In this document: one piece after another, positions 6,291 to 16,189 of the stretch | Layout of the letters: each line of letters opens with the position of its first letter | Numbering within the stretch: the first letter of the stretch is position 1 | NCBI GenBank assembly: GCA_017554455.1 | Contig: JAFZIH010000136.1 | Span: 1 to 34,295, forward strand | DNA: 34,295 nucleotides | Reading direction: 5' to 3' | Origin: Clostridia bacterium | Lineage (GTDB): Bacteria > Bacillota > Clostridia > Christensenellales > CAG-138 | Notes under the pieces: model-generated | Told to the model about the DNA's origin: nothing | Seen by the model: only the letters and a program-made list of their open reading frames with translations | Database searches by the model: none | Position numbers and translations under genes: made by a program

Positions 6291-7183
6291 GCGTCGATCT
6301 CTGCGGCATCGAGCTGGACAACCCCGTCATTCCGGCGTCCGGAACCTTCGGGTACGGCTGGGAGTTTGCGGAGCTGTACGATATCAATATTTTAGGCACG
6401 TTCTCCTTTAAGGGAACCACGCGGAAACCGCGCTTCGGCAATCCGACGCCGCGGATCGCGGACTGTCCTGCGGGCATGCTGAACGCCGTGGGCTTGCAGA
6501 ACCCCGGCGTGGACCGGGTCATCGACACGGAACTAATGAAGCTGAAAACGGTTTTTCATAAGCCGGTCATGGCAAACGTCAGCGGATTCTCCGTTGCGGA
6601 ATACGCGGAGGTCAGCGCAAAGCTGGACGCGCAGCCGCAGGTGGGCTGGTTGGAGGTCAACATCTCCTGTCCCAATGTGCACGGCGGCGGCATGAGCTTC
6701 GGCACCGATCCCGAGCAGGCGGCGGCTGTGGTGCGCGCGGTCAAGGCGGTGACGACAAAGCCCGTTATCATCAAGCTGACGCCGAACGTGACGGATATCG
6801 TGACGATCGCGAAAGCCTGCGAGCAGGCGGGCGCGGACGGGATCAGCCTGATCAATACCCTTCTGGGCATGCGGATCGACCTTAAAACCCGCAAGCCCGT
6901 TCTTGCCAACGTGACCGGCGGGCTTTCGGGTCCCGCGGTCTTTCCGGTCGCCCTGCGCATGGTATGGCAGGTCGCGCACGCTGTGAAGATCCCCGTCGTC
7001 GGCATGGGCGGGATCTCCTGCGCCGAGGACGTGCTGGAAATGCTGACGGCAGGCGCCGCCGCCGTTGAGGTGGGCGCAGCGAACCTGGTCGACCCGCTGG
7101 CGTGCAAAAAGATCATCGAGGCTTTACCGGAAGCAATGGACCGGTACGGCATTCGCAATCTTCGTGAACTGAGAGGAGCATAA
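6278..7183 (+). CDS. pyrD: Dihydroorotate dehydrogenase, class 1B catalytic subunit
   Basis: This encodes 301 aa. It is an FMN TIM-barrel enzyme that oxidises dihydroorotate to orotate and works with PyrK to use NAD+. Evidence: N-terminal NPVIPASGTFGYG, the GLQNPG segment (72-77), NISCPN (128-133) whose C131 is the class 1 catalytic base, IKLTPN, the NTLLGM substrate loop, and the FMN phosphate site in GMGGI (232-236). The start lies inside pyrK behind GAGAAGGAGG. A cysteine rather than serine base and the pyrK neighbour place it in class 1B, which is soluble. Confidence 0.95.
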   Translation: MGRLSVDLCGIELDNPVIPASGTFGYGWEFAELYDINILGTFSFKGTTRKPRFGNPTPRIADCPAGMLNAVGLQNPGVDRVIDTELMKLKTVFHKPVMANVSGFSVAEYAEVSAKLDAQPQVGWLEVNISCPNVHGGGMSFGTDPEQAAAVVRAVKAVTTKPVIIKLTPNVTDIVTIAKACEQAGADGISLINTLLGMRIDLKTRKPVLANVTGGLSGPAVFPVALRMVWQVAHAVKIPVVGMGGISCAEDVLEMLTAGAAAVEVGAANLVDPLACKKIIEALPEAMDRYGIRNLRELRGA

Positions 7184-7184
7184 C

Positions 7185-7883
7185 ATGGGAAAAGACGTCA
7201 TCATCGCCTGCGATTTTCCGACCGCGGCGCAAACTCTGACCTTTCTGGACCGTTTTCCCGAACGGAAGCCCTTTGTGAAGATCGGCATGGAACTCTTCTA
7301 TGCCGAAGGTCCGTCCGTCGTGCGCGAGATCAAGGCGCGGGGTCACAGGATTTTTCTGGACCTGAAGCTGCATGATATTCCGAACACCGTCAAAAAAGCG
7401 ATGGCGGTACTGTCCGGACTTGACGCGGATATCGTGAATCTCCACGCCGCGGGAACGGCAGAGATGATGCGCGCCGCGCTGGAGGGGTTGACGCGAGCCG
7501 ACGGCACCCGACCGCTTTTGATCGCCGTTACGCAGCTTACCTCGACCGATCAGAACGCTTTGGAACGCGAGCTTCTGATCGACCATCCGATGGACGAGGT
7601 GGTTCTTGCTTACGCCGAGAATGCAAAAAACGCGGGCTTGGACGGCGTAGTCTGCTCGCCGCTGGAAGCCGGAAAAGTCCACCGCCGCTGCGGCTCCGGT
7701 TTTCTGACCGTCACCCCGGGCATTCGGTTCGCCGACGGGGAGAAGGGGGATCAGAAGCGGATCATGACGCCCGCGCAGGCAAAGATCGAAGGCGCGGACT
7801 ACATTGTCGTAGGCCGTCCGATCACCGCCGCAGCCGATCCGGCGGCAGCATATGCGCGCTGCTGCGCGGAGTTTACAGATTAA
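7185..7883 (+). CDS. pyrF: Orotidine 5'-phosphate decarboxylase
   Basis: This encodes 232 aa. It decarboxylates OMP to UMP, the last step of the pathway. The catalytic D-x-K-x-x-D motif is seen in FLDLKLHDIPNT (D59, K61, D64), with the family's C-terminal phosphate-gripping VVGRPIT segment. It lies 1 base after pyrD behind GAGAGGAG. The length is that of the short bacterial type (group 1), not the longer 270-aa group. Confidence 0.95.
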   Translation: MGKDVIIACDFPTAAQTLTFLDRFPERKPFVKIGMELFYAEGPSVVREIKARGHRIFLDLKLHDIPNTVKKAMAVLSGLDADIVNLHAAGTAEMMRAALEGLTRADGTRPLLIAVTQLTSTDQNALERELLIDHPMDEVVLAYAENAKNAGLDGVVCSPLEAGKVHRRCGSGFLTVTPGIRFADGEKGDQKRIMTPAQAKIEGADYIVVGRPITAAADPAAAYARCCAEFTD

Positions 7884-7900
7884 GAAAGGAAACGAAAGGC

Positions 7901-8545
7901 ATGGAATTGTCAACGCTGATCGCAAAGGACCTGCTGTCCATCCGCGCGGTCTTCTTCCGCCCGGAGCAGCCCTTCCTTTGGGCGAGCGGGATCAAGAGCC
8001 CCATCTACTGCGACAACCGCCTGACGCTCACGGCGCCCGCGGTCCGCAACGACGTGGAAAACGGGCTCTGCGAGCTTGTCCGGACGTACTATCCGGAGGT
8101 CGAAGTTTTGATGGGAACGTCCACTGCGGGCATCGCGCACGCCGCTATCGTCGGACACCTTTTGGGTCTGCCGATGGGCTACGTCCGCGGCGGGAACAAG
8201 GATCACGGCCGTCAGAACCGCATCGAGGGACGGCTGGAACCCGGACAGAAGGTCGTCGTGGTGGAGGATCTGATCTCCACCGGCGGATCCGTCATCGAGG
8301 TCGTCGAAGCGCTGCGCGACGCAGGCGCAGAGGTCCTCGGCGTCGTATCCATCTTCACCTACGGCATGAAAAAAGGCTTGGACCGGCTTTCTGAAGCGCA
8401 GGTCGAAAACCATTCCCTGACGGACTTCGACCGCATCGTCGCGGTCGCCGCCGAAGAACACTATATCAAGGCAGAAGACGTGGAACGGCTGATCGCCTTC
8501 CGCGATAACCCATCGGATGAAAGCTGGATCGGAGGTATCAAATGA
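7901..8545 (+). CDS. pyrE: Orotate phosphoribosyltransferase
   Basis: This encodes 214 aa. It joins orotate to PRPP to give OMP, upstream of PyrF. The type I PRTase PRPP loop [13 protein letters not shown] is at residues 118-130, with the two acidic residues in the usual ED form. The flexible catalytic loop [11 protein letters not shown] (from K100) and the N-terminal [10 protein letters not shown] orotate-binding region are present. The gene follows pyrF by 17 bases and overlaps pyrB by four bases. Confidence 0.95.
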   Translation: MELSTLIAKDLLSIRAVFFRPEQPFLWASGIKSPIYCDNRLTLTAPAVRNDVENGLCELVRTYYPEVEVLMGTSTAGIAHAAIVGHLLGLPMGYVRGGNKDHGRQNRIEGRLEPGQKVVVVEDLISTGGSVIEVVEALRDAGAEVLGVVSIFTYGMKKGLDRLSEAQVENHSLTDFDRIVAVAAEEHYIKAEDVERLIAFRDNPSDESWIGGIK

Positions 8546-9468
8546 AACGAAGCATCATCGACATTCTGGATCTGAGCACTCAGGAACTGGAGGAGCTCAT
8601 CGCAACGGCGGAGGACATCATCGCCGACCCCGACAAGTATGCGCACGCATGCGACCGCAAGAAGCTGGCGACCCTCTTTTTTGAGCCGTCGACCCGCACC
8701 CGCATGAGCTTCGAAGCGGCGATGTACGAGCTGGGCGGACACGTGATCTCCGTGTCCAGCGCCATGTCGTCCTCGGCAGCCAAGGGCGAGAGCGTGGCGG
8801 ACACCGCAAAGACCGTCTCCTGCTATGCGGACATCATCGCCATGCGCCACCCCAAGGAGGGCGCGGCATACGTGGCGGCGACCAACGCCACGATCCCCGT
8901 AATCAATGCAGGTGACGGCGGACACTGCCATCCCACGCAGACGCTGGCGGACCTTCTCACGATCTGGCGTGAAAAGCGCCGCTTCGAAGGGCTGACCATC
9001 GGTCTTTGCGGCGATTTGAAGTTCGGGCGCACGGTGCATTCCCTGATCAACGCCATGTCCCGGTACAACGGCAACCGGTTCGTGCTGATCTCGCCCGAAG
9101 AACTCAAAGTGCCCTCCTATGTGAAGAAGGGCAGCCTGAAAAAGTTCAATATTCCCTATACCCAGACGACTGATCTCGAAGCAGTCATGCCCGAGCTCGA
9201 TATCCTCTATATGACTAGGGTCCAGCGCGAGCGTTTCTTCAACGAGGAGGATTACCTCCGCCTGAAGGACAGCTACATCCTTACCCCGGACAAGCTGAAA
9301 AACGCGAAGCCCGATCTTGCCATTCTGCATCCGCTGCCCCGCGTCAATGAGATCAGCGTCGCCATCGACGACGATCCGAGAGCCTGCTATTTCAAGCAGG
9401 TATTGAACGGCAAATATATGAGAATGGCTTTGATTCTGAAACTTCTGAAGGAGGCAGGCACCATATGA
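8542..9468 (+). CDS. pyrB: Aspartate carbamoyltransferase, catalytic chain
   Basis: This encodes 308 aa. It makes N-carbamoyl-aspartate from carbamoyl phosphate and aspartate. Carbamoyl-phosphate residues are in FEPSTRTR (47-54) and the mobile KGES loop (81-84); HPTQ (130-133) and HPLPR (263-267) complete the active site; the aspartate site includes MTRVQRER. The ATG overlaps the pyrE TGA. A regulatory chain gene follows directly, so the holoenzyme is expected to be the allosteric PyrB6-PyrI6 type. Confidence 0.96.
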   Translation: MKRSIIDILDLSTQELEELIATAEDIIADPDKYAHACDRKKLATLFFEPSTRTRMSFEAAMYELGGHVISVSSAMSSSAAKGESVADTAKTVSCYADIIAMRHPKEGAAYVAATNATIPVINAGDGGHCHPTQTLADLLTIWREKRRFEGLTIGLCGDLKFGRTVHSLINAMSRYNGNRFVLISPEELKVPSYVKKGSLKKFNIPYTQTTDLEAVMPELDILYMTRVQRERFFNEEDYLRLKDSYILTPDKLKNAKPDLAILHPLPRVNEISVAIDDDPRACYFKQVLNGKYMRMALILKLLKEAGTI

Positions 9469-9884
9469 ACATCGATTCCATCCAGAACGGCGTGGTCATT
9501 GACCACATCACCGCAGGACAGGGCATGAAGCTCTATCATCTGCTCAAGCTTGACGAAACCGACCTGTCCGTGGCGATCATTCGTAACGTTGTGAGCCGCA
9601 AGATGGGCAAGAAGGACATCATCAAGATCGACGCCGACATCCCCGTGAACCTGGACGTCATCGCGTACGTGGATCCCGGCGCCACCGTCAACATCATCCG
9701 CAACGGCGCACTGGTGGAGAAGCGGCAGATGGAGCTTCCCGAAATGCTGACCGACGTTCTGACCTGCAAGAATCCGCGCTGCATCACGTCCACCGAACAG
9801 GAGCTGAAGCACGTCTTCCGGCTGACGGACCGTGAAAACAAGGTCTATCGCTGCATCTACTGCGAGACCAAGGCGGGCATCTGA
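9465..9884 (+). CDS. pyrI: Aspartate carbamoyltransferase, regulatory chain
   Basis: This encodes 139 aa. It binds nucleotide effectors and couples them to PyrB. The allosteric domain is N-terminal; the C-terminal zinc domain has C101, C106, C130 and C133 in the pattern C-x4-C ... C-x2-C, as in the enterobacterial protein but with a shorter N-terminus. It overlaps pyrB by four bases. It ends the pyrimidine segment; purE starts only 15 bases later, behind AAAGGAG, with no terminator or promoter between them. Confidence 0.94.
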   Translation: MNIDSIQNGVVIDHITAGQGMKLYHLLKLDETDLSVAIIRNVVSRKMGKKDIIKIDADIPVNLDVIAYVDPGATVNIIRNGALVEKRQMELPEMLTDVLTCKNPRCITSTEQELKHVFRLTDRENKVYRCIYCETKAGI

Positions 9885-9899
9885 CGGAAAGGAGCTGCG

Positions 9900-10391
9900 A
9901 TGAAGAAGATCGGAATCGTCATGGGAAGCAAAAGCGATCTTCCCGTGGTGCAGAAGGCGATCGACGTGCTCAACGAGTTGGAGATCCCCTTTGAAGCGCA
10001 CATCTATTCTGCGCACCGGACGCCCGTCGAGGCGGCGGAGTTTGCCCGCGCCGCGCGGGAGAACGGCTTTGCCTGCGTGATCGCGTTTGCCGGCATGGCG
10101 GCGCATCTTGCGGGCGCGATCGCCGCGAATACCACGCTGCCGGTCATCGGCGTGCCCTGCAAGGGACCCGTCTTCGACGGAATGGACGCGCTGCTGTCCA
10201 CCGTGCAGATGCCCTCCGGCATTCCGGTGGCGACCGTGGCGGTCAACGGCGGCGCAAACGCCGCGCTGTTGGCGGCGGAGATCCTGTCCGTCGAGGATCC
10301 GGAGCTTGCCTGTAAGCTTCAGAAAAAACGCGAAGCAGCCGCAGCCGCGATCCTGGAGCAGGACGCGCAGCTTGAAAAAGAACTGTCTTAA
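9900..10391 (+). CDS. purE: N5-carboxyaminoimidazole ribonucleotide mutase (class I PurE)
   Basis: This encodes 163 aa. It converts N5-CAIR to CAIR in purine synthesis. Motifs are MGSKSDLP (8-15), the SAHRTP loop (38-43) with the catalytic histidine, and [10 protein letters not shown]. These fit class I PurE, which normally needs PurK to supply N5-CAIR; no purK is in the window, so PurK is encoded elsewhere or CO2 is used directly at high concentration. It is the first purine gene in the cluster. Confidence 0.93.
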   Translation: MKKIGIVMGSKSDLPVVQKAIDVLNELEIPFEAHIYSAHRTPVEAAEFARAARENGFACVIAFAGMAAHLAGAIAANTTLPVIGVPCKGPVFDGMDALLSTVQMPSGIPVATVAVNGGANAALLAAEILSVEDPELACKLQKKREAAAAAILEQDAQLEKELS

Positions 10392-10440
10392 TCCGAACCG
10401 ACATTTATCATCGAAATTCATCGAAAAGGGGTATTTTATC

Positions 10441-11127
10441 ATGGAAAACAAGCTTGTTTACACCGGCAAAACCAAGAACGTTTATGCGCTGCCCAACGGC
10501 AACTACCTGCTGAAATTCAAGGACGACTGCACCGGCAAGGACGGCGTCTTTGATCCCGGCGAGAACAGCGTCGGTCTGACGATCGACGGCGTGGGCGACG
10601 TCAATCTTCGCATGTCCATCTATTTCTTTGAGAAGGTCAACGCGGCGGGGATCCGCACGCACTACGTCTCCGCGGATCTCAAGAACACCACCATGGAGGT
10701 CCTGCCCGCCAAGGTCTTCGGCAAGGGTCTGGAAGTCATCTGCCGCCATAAGGCGGTCGGCAGCTTCCTGCGCCGCTACGGCGAATATATCGAGGAAGGC
10801 GCAGACCTGCCCGCATACGTGGAGACCACGTTCAAAAACGACGCGAAGGGCGATCCGCTGGTCACCAAGGACGGTCTTGTGGTGCTGGGCGTGATGACCG
10901 CAGAGCAGTATGACGAGATCAAGTCCATGACGCAGAAGATCACGCAGATCGTCGCAGACGAGATGGCAAAGCGCGGCATGGTGCTCTATGACATCAAGTT
11001 CGAGTTCGGTTACGACGCGGACGGCAAGGTCATGCTGATCGACGAGATCGCATCCGGCAACATGCGCGTGTATAAGGACGGCAAGTACGTCGATCCGATG
11101 ACGCTTTCCAGGCTCTTCTTTGCGTAA
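10441..11127 (+). CDS. purC: SAICAR synthetase
   Basis: This encodes 228 aa. It joins aspartate to CAIR using ATP. The N-terminal [14 protein letters not shown] nucleotide loop, the [14 protein letters not shown] region and the magnesium-binding LIDEI segment near the end fit the family. The usual DEI-x-P-D-x-x-R ending is replaced by DEIASGNMR, so it belongs to a diverged PurC branch, as PurF here does. The ATG follows AAAAGGGG; a longer frame beginning inside purE is rejected. It sits 49 bases after purE. Confidence 0.9.
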   Translation: MENKLVYTGKTKNVYALPNGNYLLKFKDDCTGKDGVFDPGENSVGLTIDGVGDVNLRMSIYFFEKVNAAGIRTHYVSADLKNTTMEVLPAKVFGKGLEVICRHKAVGSFLRRYGEYIEEGADLPAYVETTFKNDAKGDPLVTKDGLVVLGVMTAEQYDEIKSMTQKITQIVADEMAKRGMVLYDIKFEFGYDADGKVMLIDEIASGNMRVYKDGKYVDPMTLSRLFFA

Positions 11128-11187
11128 TCGATTGCAGGCGGGCTTTCTGCCCTGCCCATCGAATCCATATTTTCAGGAGGTTCCCAT

Positions 11188-12612
11188 ATGGGAGGCTTTT
11201 TCGGCATTACATCCAAAAAGGACTGCATGACAGACGTCTTTTTCGGCACCGACTACCATTCTCATCTCGGCACACGCCGCGGCGGGATGGCGGCGTACGA
11301 TCCGGAGATCGGTCTGCAGCGCAAGATCCACAGCATCGAGAACGCACCCTTCCGCACCCGCTTCGAGCACATCTTTGAAGAGATGAAGGGCACTTCGGCG
11401 ATCGGCTGCATCAGCGACAGCGAGCCGCAGCCCCTGCTGATCCGTTCCAATCACGGCACCTATGCCGTCTGTATGATCGGCAGGATCAACAACGCGGATT
11501 CGCTGATCGACCAGTTTCTCTCCTTCACCGGCGGTCACTTCGACGCCAAGACCGGCGGCGCGGTCAATATCGTGGAGCTTCTGGTTGCGCTGATCGACCA
11601 GAAGACGGACTTTGCGGAGGGCATCCGCTTTGCCCAGAAATCCATCGACGGCACGGCTTCCATTCTGATCCTGAAGGAGGACGGCACGCTGATCGCTGCC
11701 CGCGACCGGCTCGGACGGCTCCCCGTTACCGTGGGAAAACGCGAAGACGGCTACGCCGTTTCCTTCGAGTCCTTCGCTTATGAAAAGCTGGGATTCGTTT
11801 TCGAGAAGGAGCTCGGCCCCGGCGAGATCGTCGAGCTGACCCCGGAACGCATGACGCAGCTTCGCGCGCCCGACAAAGAGAAGCGCATCTGCGCGTTCCT
11901 TTGGTCCTACTACGGCTATCCCACGTCCACCTATGAGGGCGTCAATGTGGAAGCCATGCGCTACCGCAACGGCGCGATCCTCGCCCGGGCGGACAGGGAC
12001 AAGCCGGACGTGCAGCAGATCGACTACGTCGGTGGCGTTCCGGATTCCGGCACGCCCCATGCCATCGGCTACGCCAACGAGAGCGGCAAGCACTTTGCGC
12101 GCGCGTTCATCAAGTACACGCCGACCTGGGCGCGTAGCTTTATGCCGCCCGCACAGGTCGACCGGGAAACCATTGCCAAGATGAAGCAGATCCCGGTGAC
12201 GGAGCTGATCCGGGACAAGGATCTGCTCTTTGTGGACGATTCCATCGTTCGCGGCACGCAGCTTCGGGAGACCGTCGAGTTTCTCTATGAAAACGGTGCC
12301 AGGTCCGTCCATATGCGTTCTGCCTGCCCGCCGATCATGTTCGGCTGCAAGTATCTGAACTTCTCCCGGGCGACGTCGGATCTGGAGCTCATTGCCCGCA
12401 GGGTGATCCTGGAGCTGGAAGGCGAAGAGGGTTTCCGCTTCCTTTCGGAATACGCCGACCGCAGCACCGAGCGCGGCAAAAAGCTCCGCGCCAATATCTG
12501 CGAGCGTTTCCATTTCTCCTCGCTGGAGTTTCAGTCGCTGGATGGCGTGATCGAAGCGATCGGTCTGCCCGAATGCGAGCTTTGCACCTACTGCTGGAAC
12601 GGAAAGGAATAA
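11188..12612 (+). CDS. purF: PurF-family amidophosphoribosyltransferase lacking the N-terminal cysteine
   Basis: This encodes 474 aa. PurF makes phosphoribosylamine from PRPP and glutamine, the committed purine step. The C-terminal PRTase half is intact: the PRPP loop FVDDSIVRGTQ starts near V349. Four cysteines placed like the [4Fe-4S] ligands of the B. subtilis type enzyme are present (C235, C387, C466, C469, the last two as CTYC). The glutaminase half, however, begins MGGFFGIT where active enzymes have (M)CG-x-x-GI: the nucleophile cysteine is glycine. The start is secure (AGGAGG 7 bases upstream, no earlier Met-Cys). The next segment is also atypical (HLGTRRGG). It may use free ammonia or a separate glutaminase, or be regulatory; no second PurF is in the window, so this is the operon's only candidate for the step. 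Confidence 0.85.
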   Translation: MGGFFGITSKKDCMTDVFFGTDYHSHLGTRRGGMAAYDPEIGLQRKIHSIENAPFRTRFEHIFEEMKGTSAIGCISDSEPQPLLIRSNHGTYAVCMIGRINNADSLIDQFLSFTGGHFDAKTGGAVNIVELLVALIDQKTDFAEGIRFAQKSIDGTASILILKEDGTLIAARDRLGRLPVTVGKREDGYAVSFESFAYEKLGFVFEKELGPGEIVELTPERMTQLRAPDKEKRICAFLWSYYGYPTSTYEGVNVEAMRYRNGAILARADRDKPDVQQIDYVGGVPDSGTPHAIGYANESGKHFARAFIKYTPTWARSFMPPAQVDRETIAKMKQIPVTELIRDKDLLFVDDSIVRGTQLRETVEFLYENGARSVHMRSACPPIMFGCKYLNFSRATSDLELIARRVILELEGEEGFRFLSEYADRSTERGKKLRANICERFHFSSLEFQSLDGVIEAIGLPECELCTYCWNGKE

Positions 12613-12615
12613 AGC

Positions 12616-13659
12616 ATGAACGAGTTTTCCAAATCTGAAGCATACGCGGCTGCCGGGGTGGACATCACAGCCGGTTACCGCGCCGTGGAACTGATGAAGC
12701 GGCATATCGCCAGAACGGTCACGCCGAGCGTCTGCTCCGACGTGGGCGGCTTCGGCGGACTGTTTGAACTGGATCTTACAGGGATCCGCCGCCCGGTCCT
12801 GGTCTCCGGCACCGACGGCGTCGGCACCAAGCTGAAGCTTGCCTTTCTGATGGACAAGCACGACACGGTCGGCGTCGACTGCGTTGCGATGTGCGTCAAC
12901 GATATCATCTGCTGCGGGGCAAAGCCGCTGTTCTTTCTGGACTATATCGCCTGCGGAAAGAACGTTCCGGAGCGCATCGAGCAGATCGTCAAGGGCGTCT
13001 GCGACGGCTGCGTGCAGGCGGGCTGCGCGCTGATCGGCGGCGAGACCGCCGAGATGCCCGGCTTTTATCCCGAAAACGAATACGATCTCGCGGGCTATTC
13101 CACCGGCGTGGTGGACAGGGACCGCATTCTGAACAACGCCGAGACGGAGCCCGGAGACGTCGTCATCGCCCTGCCGTCAAGCGGCGTTCACTCCAACGGC
13201 TTTTCTCTGGTGCGCAAGGTTTTCGACGTGGAACACACCGATCTTACCGCGCCCGTCGAAGCGCTCGGCGGCAAATCCCTGGGCGAGACGCTGCTCACGC
13301 CCACCCGCATCTATGTAAAGCCCGTGCTGGCGCTGATGGAGAAGATCCGGGTCAAGGGCGTGTCGCACATCACCGGCGGCGGCTTCTACGAGAACATCCC
13401 GCGCATGATCCCCGAAGGGCTCTGCGCCAGGATCCGCGAAAAGGACGTGCGCGTTCTGCCGATCTTCGACCTGATCGAAAGTGTCGGCGGCGTTTCCCGC
13501 CGCGATATGTTCAACACCTTCAACATGGGCGTCGGCATGTGCCTCACAGTGTCGGCAAAGGACGCCGACGCCGCGCTTGCCGTCCTGCGTGAGCAGGGCG
13601 AGAACGCCTATGTCCTCGGCGAGATCGTCCGGGGCGAGCGGAGGATCGAGCTATGCTGA
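12616..13659 (+). CDS. purM: Phosphoribosylformylglycinamidine cyclo-ligase (AIR synthetase)
   Basis: This encodes 347 aa. It closes the imidazole ring of FGAM to AIR with ATP. Conserved segments are [12 protein letters not shown] at the N-terminus, [31 protein letters not shown] and GGETAEMPG. It lies 3 bases after purF and overlaps purN by seven bases. Length matches the family, and nothing is missing. Confidence 0.95.
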   Translation: MNEFSKSEAYAAAGVDITAGYRAVELMKRHIARTVTPSVCSDVGGFGGLFELDLTGIRRPVLVSGTDGVGTKLKLAFLMDKHDTVGVDCVAMCVNDIICCGAKPLFFLDYIACGKNVPERIEQIVKGVCDGCVQAGCALIGGETAEMPGFYPENEYDLAGYSTGVVDRDRILNNAETEPGDVVIALPSSGVHSNGFSLVRKVFDVEHTDLTAPVEALGGKSLGETLLTPTRIYVKPVLALMEKIRVKGVSHITGGGFYENIPRMIPEGLCARIREKDVRVLPIFDLIESVGGVSRRDMFNTFNMGVGMCLTVSAKDADAALAVLREQGENAYVLGEIVRGERRIELC

Positions 13660-14264
13660 ACGGCAAGGTCCGCGTCGCGGTTCTGGTATCCGGCGGCGGA
13701 ACGAATCTGCAGGCGATCCTGGACGCAAGGGGCAAGGTGATCCGAAGCGCCGAGGTCGCGCTGGCGGTCTCCAATAAGCCGAACGCCTACGCGCTGGAGC
13801 GGGCGAAAGCTGCGGGCATTCCCGCACTGGCCCTCTCCCCGAAAGCACTGGGCGGCAAAGAAGCCTTTGAACGGGAGCTTCAAAAAGCGCTGGAGCACGA
13901 AAAGATCGACCTCATTGTTTTGGCGGGTTTTCTTGTCATTCTTTCACCGGATTTCACGCGCCGCTGGGATCACCGCATCCTCAACATTCATCCGGCGCTG
14001 ATCCCGTCCTTCTGTGGAAAGGATTATTACGGTCTGCACGTCCACGAGGCAGCGCTTGCACGCGGCGTCAAGGTCACCGGCGCGACCGTCCACTTCGTCA
14101 ACGAGATTCCGGACGGCGGTGAGATCCTGTTGCAGAAGGCTGTGGAGGTTCTTCCGGATGATACGCCCGAAACGCTGCAGCGCCGCGTCATGGAGCAGGC
14201 GGAATGGATCCTGCTGCCGAAAGCGGTGGAACTGGTTTCCGAACAAATTCTTGCAGGAGCATAA
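13653..14264 (+). CDS. purN: Phosphoribosylglycinamide formyltransferase
   Basis: This encodes 203 aa. It transfers the formyl group of 10-formyl-THF to GAR. The N-terminal [13 protein letters not shown] loop binds the phosphate; [10 protein letters not shown] carries the catalytic Asn and His; the conserved aspartate is found in the [11 protein letters not shown] segment that follows TGATVHFV. It depends on the same cofactor that FchA at 3443 may help supply. The start lies inside purM. Confidence 0.93.
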   Translation: MLNGKVRVAVLVSGGGTNLQAILDARGKVIRSAEVALAVSNKPNAYALERAKAAGIPALALSPKALGGKEAFERELQKALEHEKIDLIVLAGFLVILSPDFTRRWDHRILNIHPALIPSFCGKDYYGLHVHEAALARGVKVTGATVHFVNEIPDGGEILLQKAVEVLPDDTPETLQRRVMEQAEWILLPKAVELVSEQILAGA

Positions 14265-14265
14265 T

Positions 14266-14985
14266 ATGGATATTTACGAATCTCTTCCGATCGCGGATCG
14301 CGTCCGCGGCAACGCTTACCCCGGTCGGGGCATCGTTCTGGGGCTTACGGAGGACGGAACGCACGCCGTCGCGGCGTACTTCATCATGGGCCGCAGCGCC
14401 AATTCCCGGAACCGGATCTTTGCCGTTCGAAACGGCGAAGTCTTTACCGAGCCGTTCGACACCTCAAAGGTGGAGGATCCGAGCCTCATCATCTACGCCG
14501 CGCTTCGGCAGTATGAAAACAGGCTGATTGTCACCAACGGCAATCAGACCGACACCGTTTTTGAGGGTCTGAAGGCGGGGGAATCCTTTTCCGAATCGCT
14601 GGAATCCCGCTGCTTCGAGCCGGACGCGCCGAACTTTACGCCGCGCATCAGCGGCATGTTCACGTTGGATCCAACCGCACCGCGGTACGAGATGAGCATT
14701 CTGAAAAGCATCGACGCTATGGGAACCGCCTGCGCGCGCCATACCTTTTCCTATCCCGCCGTGCCCGGGCTCGGACATTTCATCCACACCTACATCCGGG
14801 ACGGCAAGCCGCTGCCCACGTTTTCGGGCGAGCCGGAGCGCGTCAGGCTTGGCAGCGACATCGACGCATTTACTGCGTCGCTCTGGGACAATCTGGACCC
14901 GGACAACTGCATCTCCCTGTACGTCCGCTTCGTCGAACTGCAATCCGGAACGTACAAAGAGCGCATCATCAATCGCAATCGGTAA
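14266..14985 (+). CDS. purO: IMP cyclohydrolase, PurO-like
   Basis: This encodes 239 aa. It matches the stand-alone IMP cyclohydrolase family (the archaeal PurO fold, IMP_cyclohyd), which closes FAICAR to IMP. Features are the N-terminal YPGRGIVLGL strand, YFIMGRSANSRNR, and ITNG-like and PNFTPRISG segments. The assignment is strengthened by the next gene, which is an AICAR transformylase lacking the cyclohydrolase domain of PurH. The ATG at 14266 follows GCAGGAG and lies 1 base after purN; a longer frame starting inside purN is rejected. The transformylase gene follows after 9 bases. Confidence 0.85.
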   Translation: MDIYESLPIADRVRGNAYPGRGIVLGLTEDGTHAVAAYFIMGRSANSRNRIFAVRNGEVFTEPFDTSKVEDPSLIIYAALRQYENRLIVTNGNQTDTVFEGLKAGESFSESLESRCFEPDAPNFTPRISGMFTLDPTAPRYEMSILKSIDAMGTACARHTFSYPAVPGLGHFIHTYIRDGKPLPTFSGEPERVRLGSDIDAFTASLWDNLDPDNCISLYVRFVELQSGTYKERIINRNR

Positions 14986-14994
14986 GGAGCAAGT

Positions 14995-16179
14995 ATGAAC
15001 GAATTTGAACTGAAATACGGCTGCAACCCCAATCAAAAGCCCGCCCGCATCTATATGGAAGACGGGAGCGACCTGCCCGTGGAGGTCCTCAACGGACGCC
15101 CGGGGTACATCAATTTTCTGGACACGCTGAATTCCTGGCAGCTGGTGCGGGAGCTCAAAGAGGCATTGGGACTGCCCGCCGCGGCGTCCTTCAAGCATGT
15201 CAGTCCGACCTCCGCCGCCGTCGGTCTGCCTTTGCCGGAGCGGCTCAAGAAAGCCTGTTTCGTGAACGACATTCCGGAGCTGGATCAGAACCCGCTCGCC
15301 TGCGCGTATGCAAGAGCGCGCGGCGCCGACCGGCTCTGCTCGTTCGGCGACTGGGTGGCGCTCTCGGACGAATGCGACGCGCTGACCGCTTCGCTCATCA
15401 AGCGCGAGGTCTCCGACGGCGTGATCGCGCCGGGCTACACCCCCGAGGCGCTCGAGATCCTGAAAACCAAGCGCAAGGGCGGCTACAACATCGTGAAGAT
15501 CGATCCGGATTATGTACCCGCCGCAAAGGAGCACAAGCAGGTCTTCGGCGTGACCTTTGAGCAGGGGCGCAACGACAGCAGGATCGACGCCTCCCTGCTT
15601 CACAACATTGTGACCGAAAACAAAGAACTGCCCGAAAGCGCGGTGCGCGATCTGATCGTTTCCATGATCACGCTGAAATATACGCAGTCCAATTCGGTCT
15701 GCTATGCCGTCGACGGACAGGCGATCGGCGTCGGCGCGGGACAGCAGTCCCGCATCCACTGCACGCGGCTTGCGGGCTCCAAAGCGGACACCTGGTTTTT
15801 GAGGCAGGCGGACAAGGTCCTTTCGCTGCCGTTTTTGCCGAAGATGGCGCGTCCGGACCGCGACAACGTGATCGACGGATACATCAACCGGAACGAGGAA
15901 GACGTCTGCGCCGAGGGCGTCTGGCAGCGGTTCTTTACCCGCCGTCCGGAGCCCTTTACCCCGGAAGAACAGCGCGCGTACCTGAATACCGTGCAAAACG
16001 TTGCGCTCGGCTCCGACGCGTTTTTCCCGTTTTCGGACAACATCGAACGTGCATTTTTAAGCGGCGTGAAGTACGTCGCACAGCCCGGCGGTTCCATTCG
16101 GGACGACGCGGTCATCGACTGCTGCAACAAGCACGGCATGGTCATGTGCTTTACGGGCTTAAGGCTGTTCCATCATTGA
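14995..16179 (+). CDS. purH: AICAR formyltransferase (PurH transformylase domain only)
   Basis: This encodes 394 aa. It formylates AICAR to FAICAR with 10-formyl-THF. The catalytic Lys-His pair is in FKHVSPTSAA (K67, H68), and the C-terminus has the family ending PGGSIRDD followed by a MCFTGLR-like segment. Bifunctional PurH is about 510 aa with an N-terminal MGS-like cyclohydrolase domain; that domain is absent here, and the protein begins directly with the transformylase fold. The missing activity is provided by the preceding purO gene. It starts behind AAGGAG. Confidence 0.92.
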   Translation: MNEFELKYGCNPNQKPARIYMEDGSDLPVEVLNGRPGYINFLDTLNSWQLVRELKEALGLPAAASFKHVSPTSAAVGLPLPERLKKACFVNDIPELDQNPLACAYARARGADRLCSFGDWVALSDECDALTASLIKREVSDGVIAPGYTPEALEILKTKRKGGYNIVKIDPDYVPAAKEHKQVFGVTFEQGRNDSRIDASLLHNIVTENKELPESAVRDLIVSMITLKYTQSNSVCYAVDGQAIGVGAGQQSRIHCTRLAGSKADTWFLRQADKVLSLPFLPKMARPDRDNVIDGYINRNEEDVCAEGVWQRFFTRRPEPFTPEEQRAYLNTVQNVALGSDAFFPFSDNIERAFLSGVKYVAQPGGSIRDDAVIDCCNKHGMVMCFTGLRLFHH

Positions 16180-16189
16180 GGAGTACGAT

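Noticed and set aside
9885..9899. Separate purine promoter or purine riboswitch before purE
   Set aside because: Only 15 bases separate pyrI and purE, enough only for the ribosome binding site.
11173..12861. Minus-strand frame of over 500 codons opposite purF and purM
   Set aside because: Antisense shadow of two well-supported genes; no recognisable domain or start signal.
14464..15996. Minus-strand frame of about 500 codons opposite purO and purH
   Set aside because: Antisense shadow; both opposite genes have clear family motifs and ribosome binding sites.
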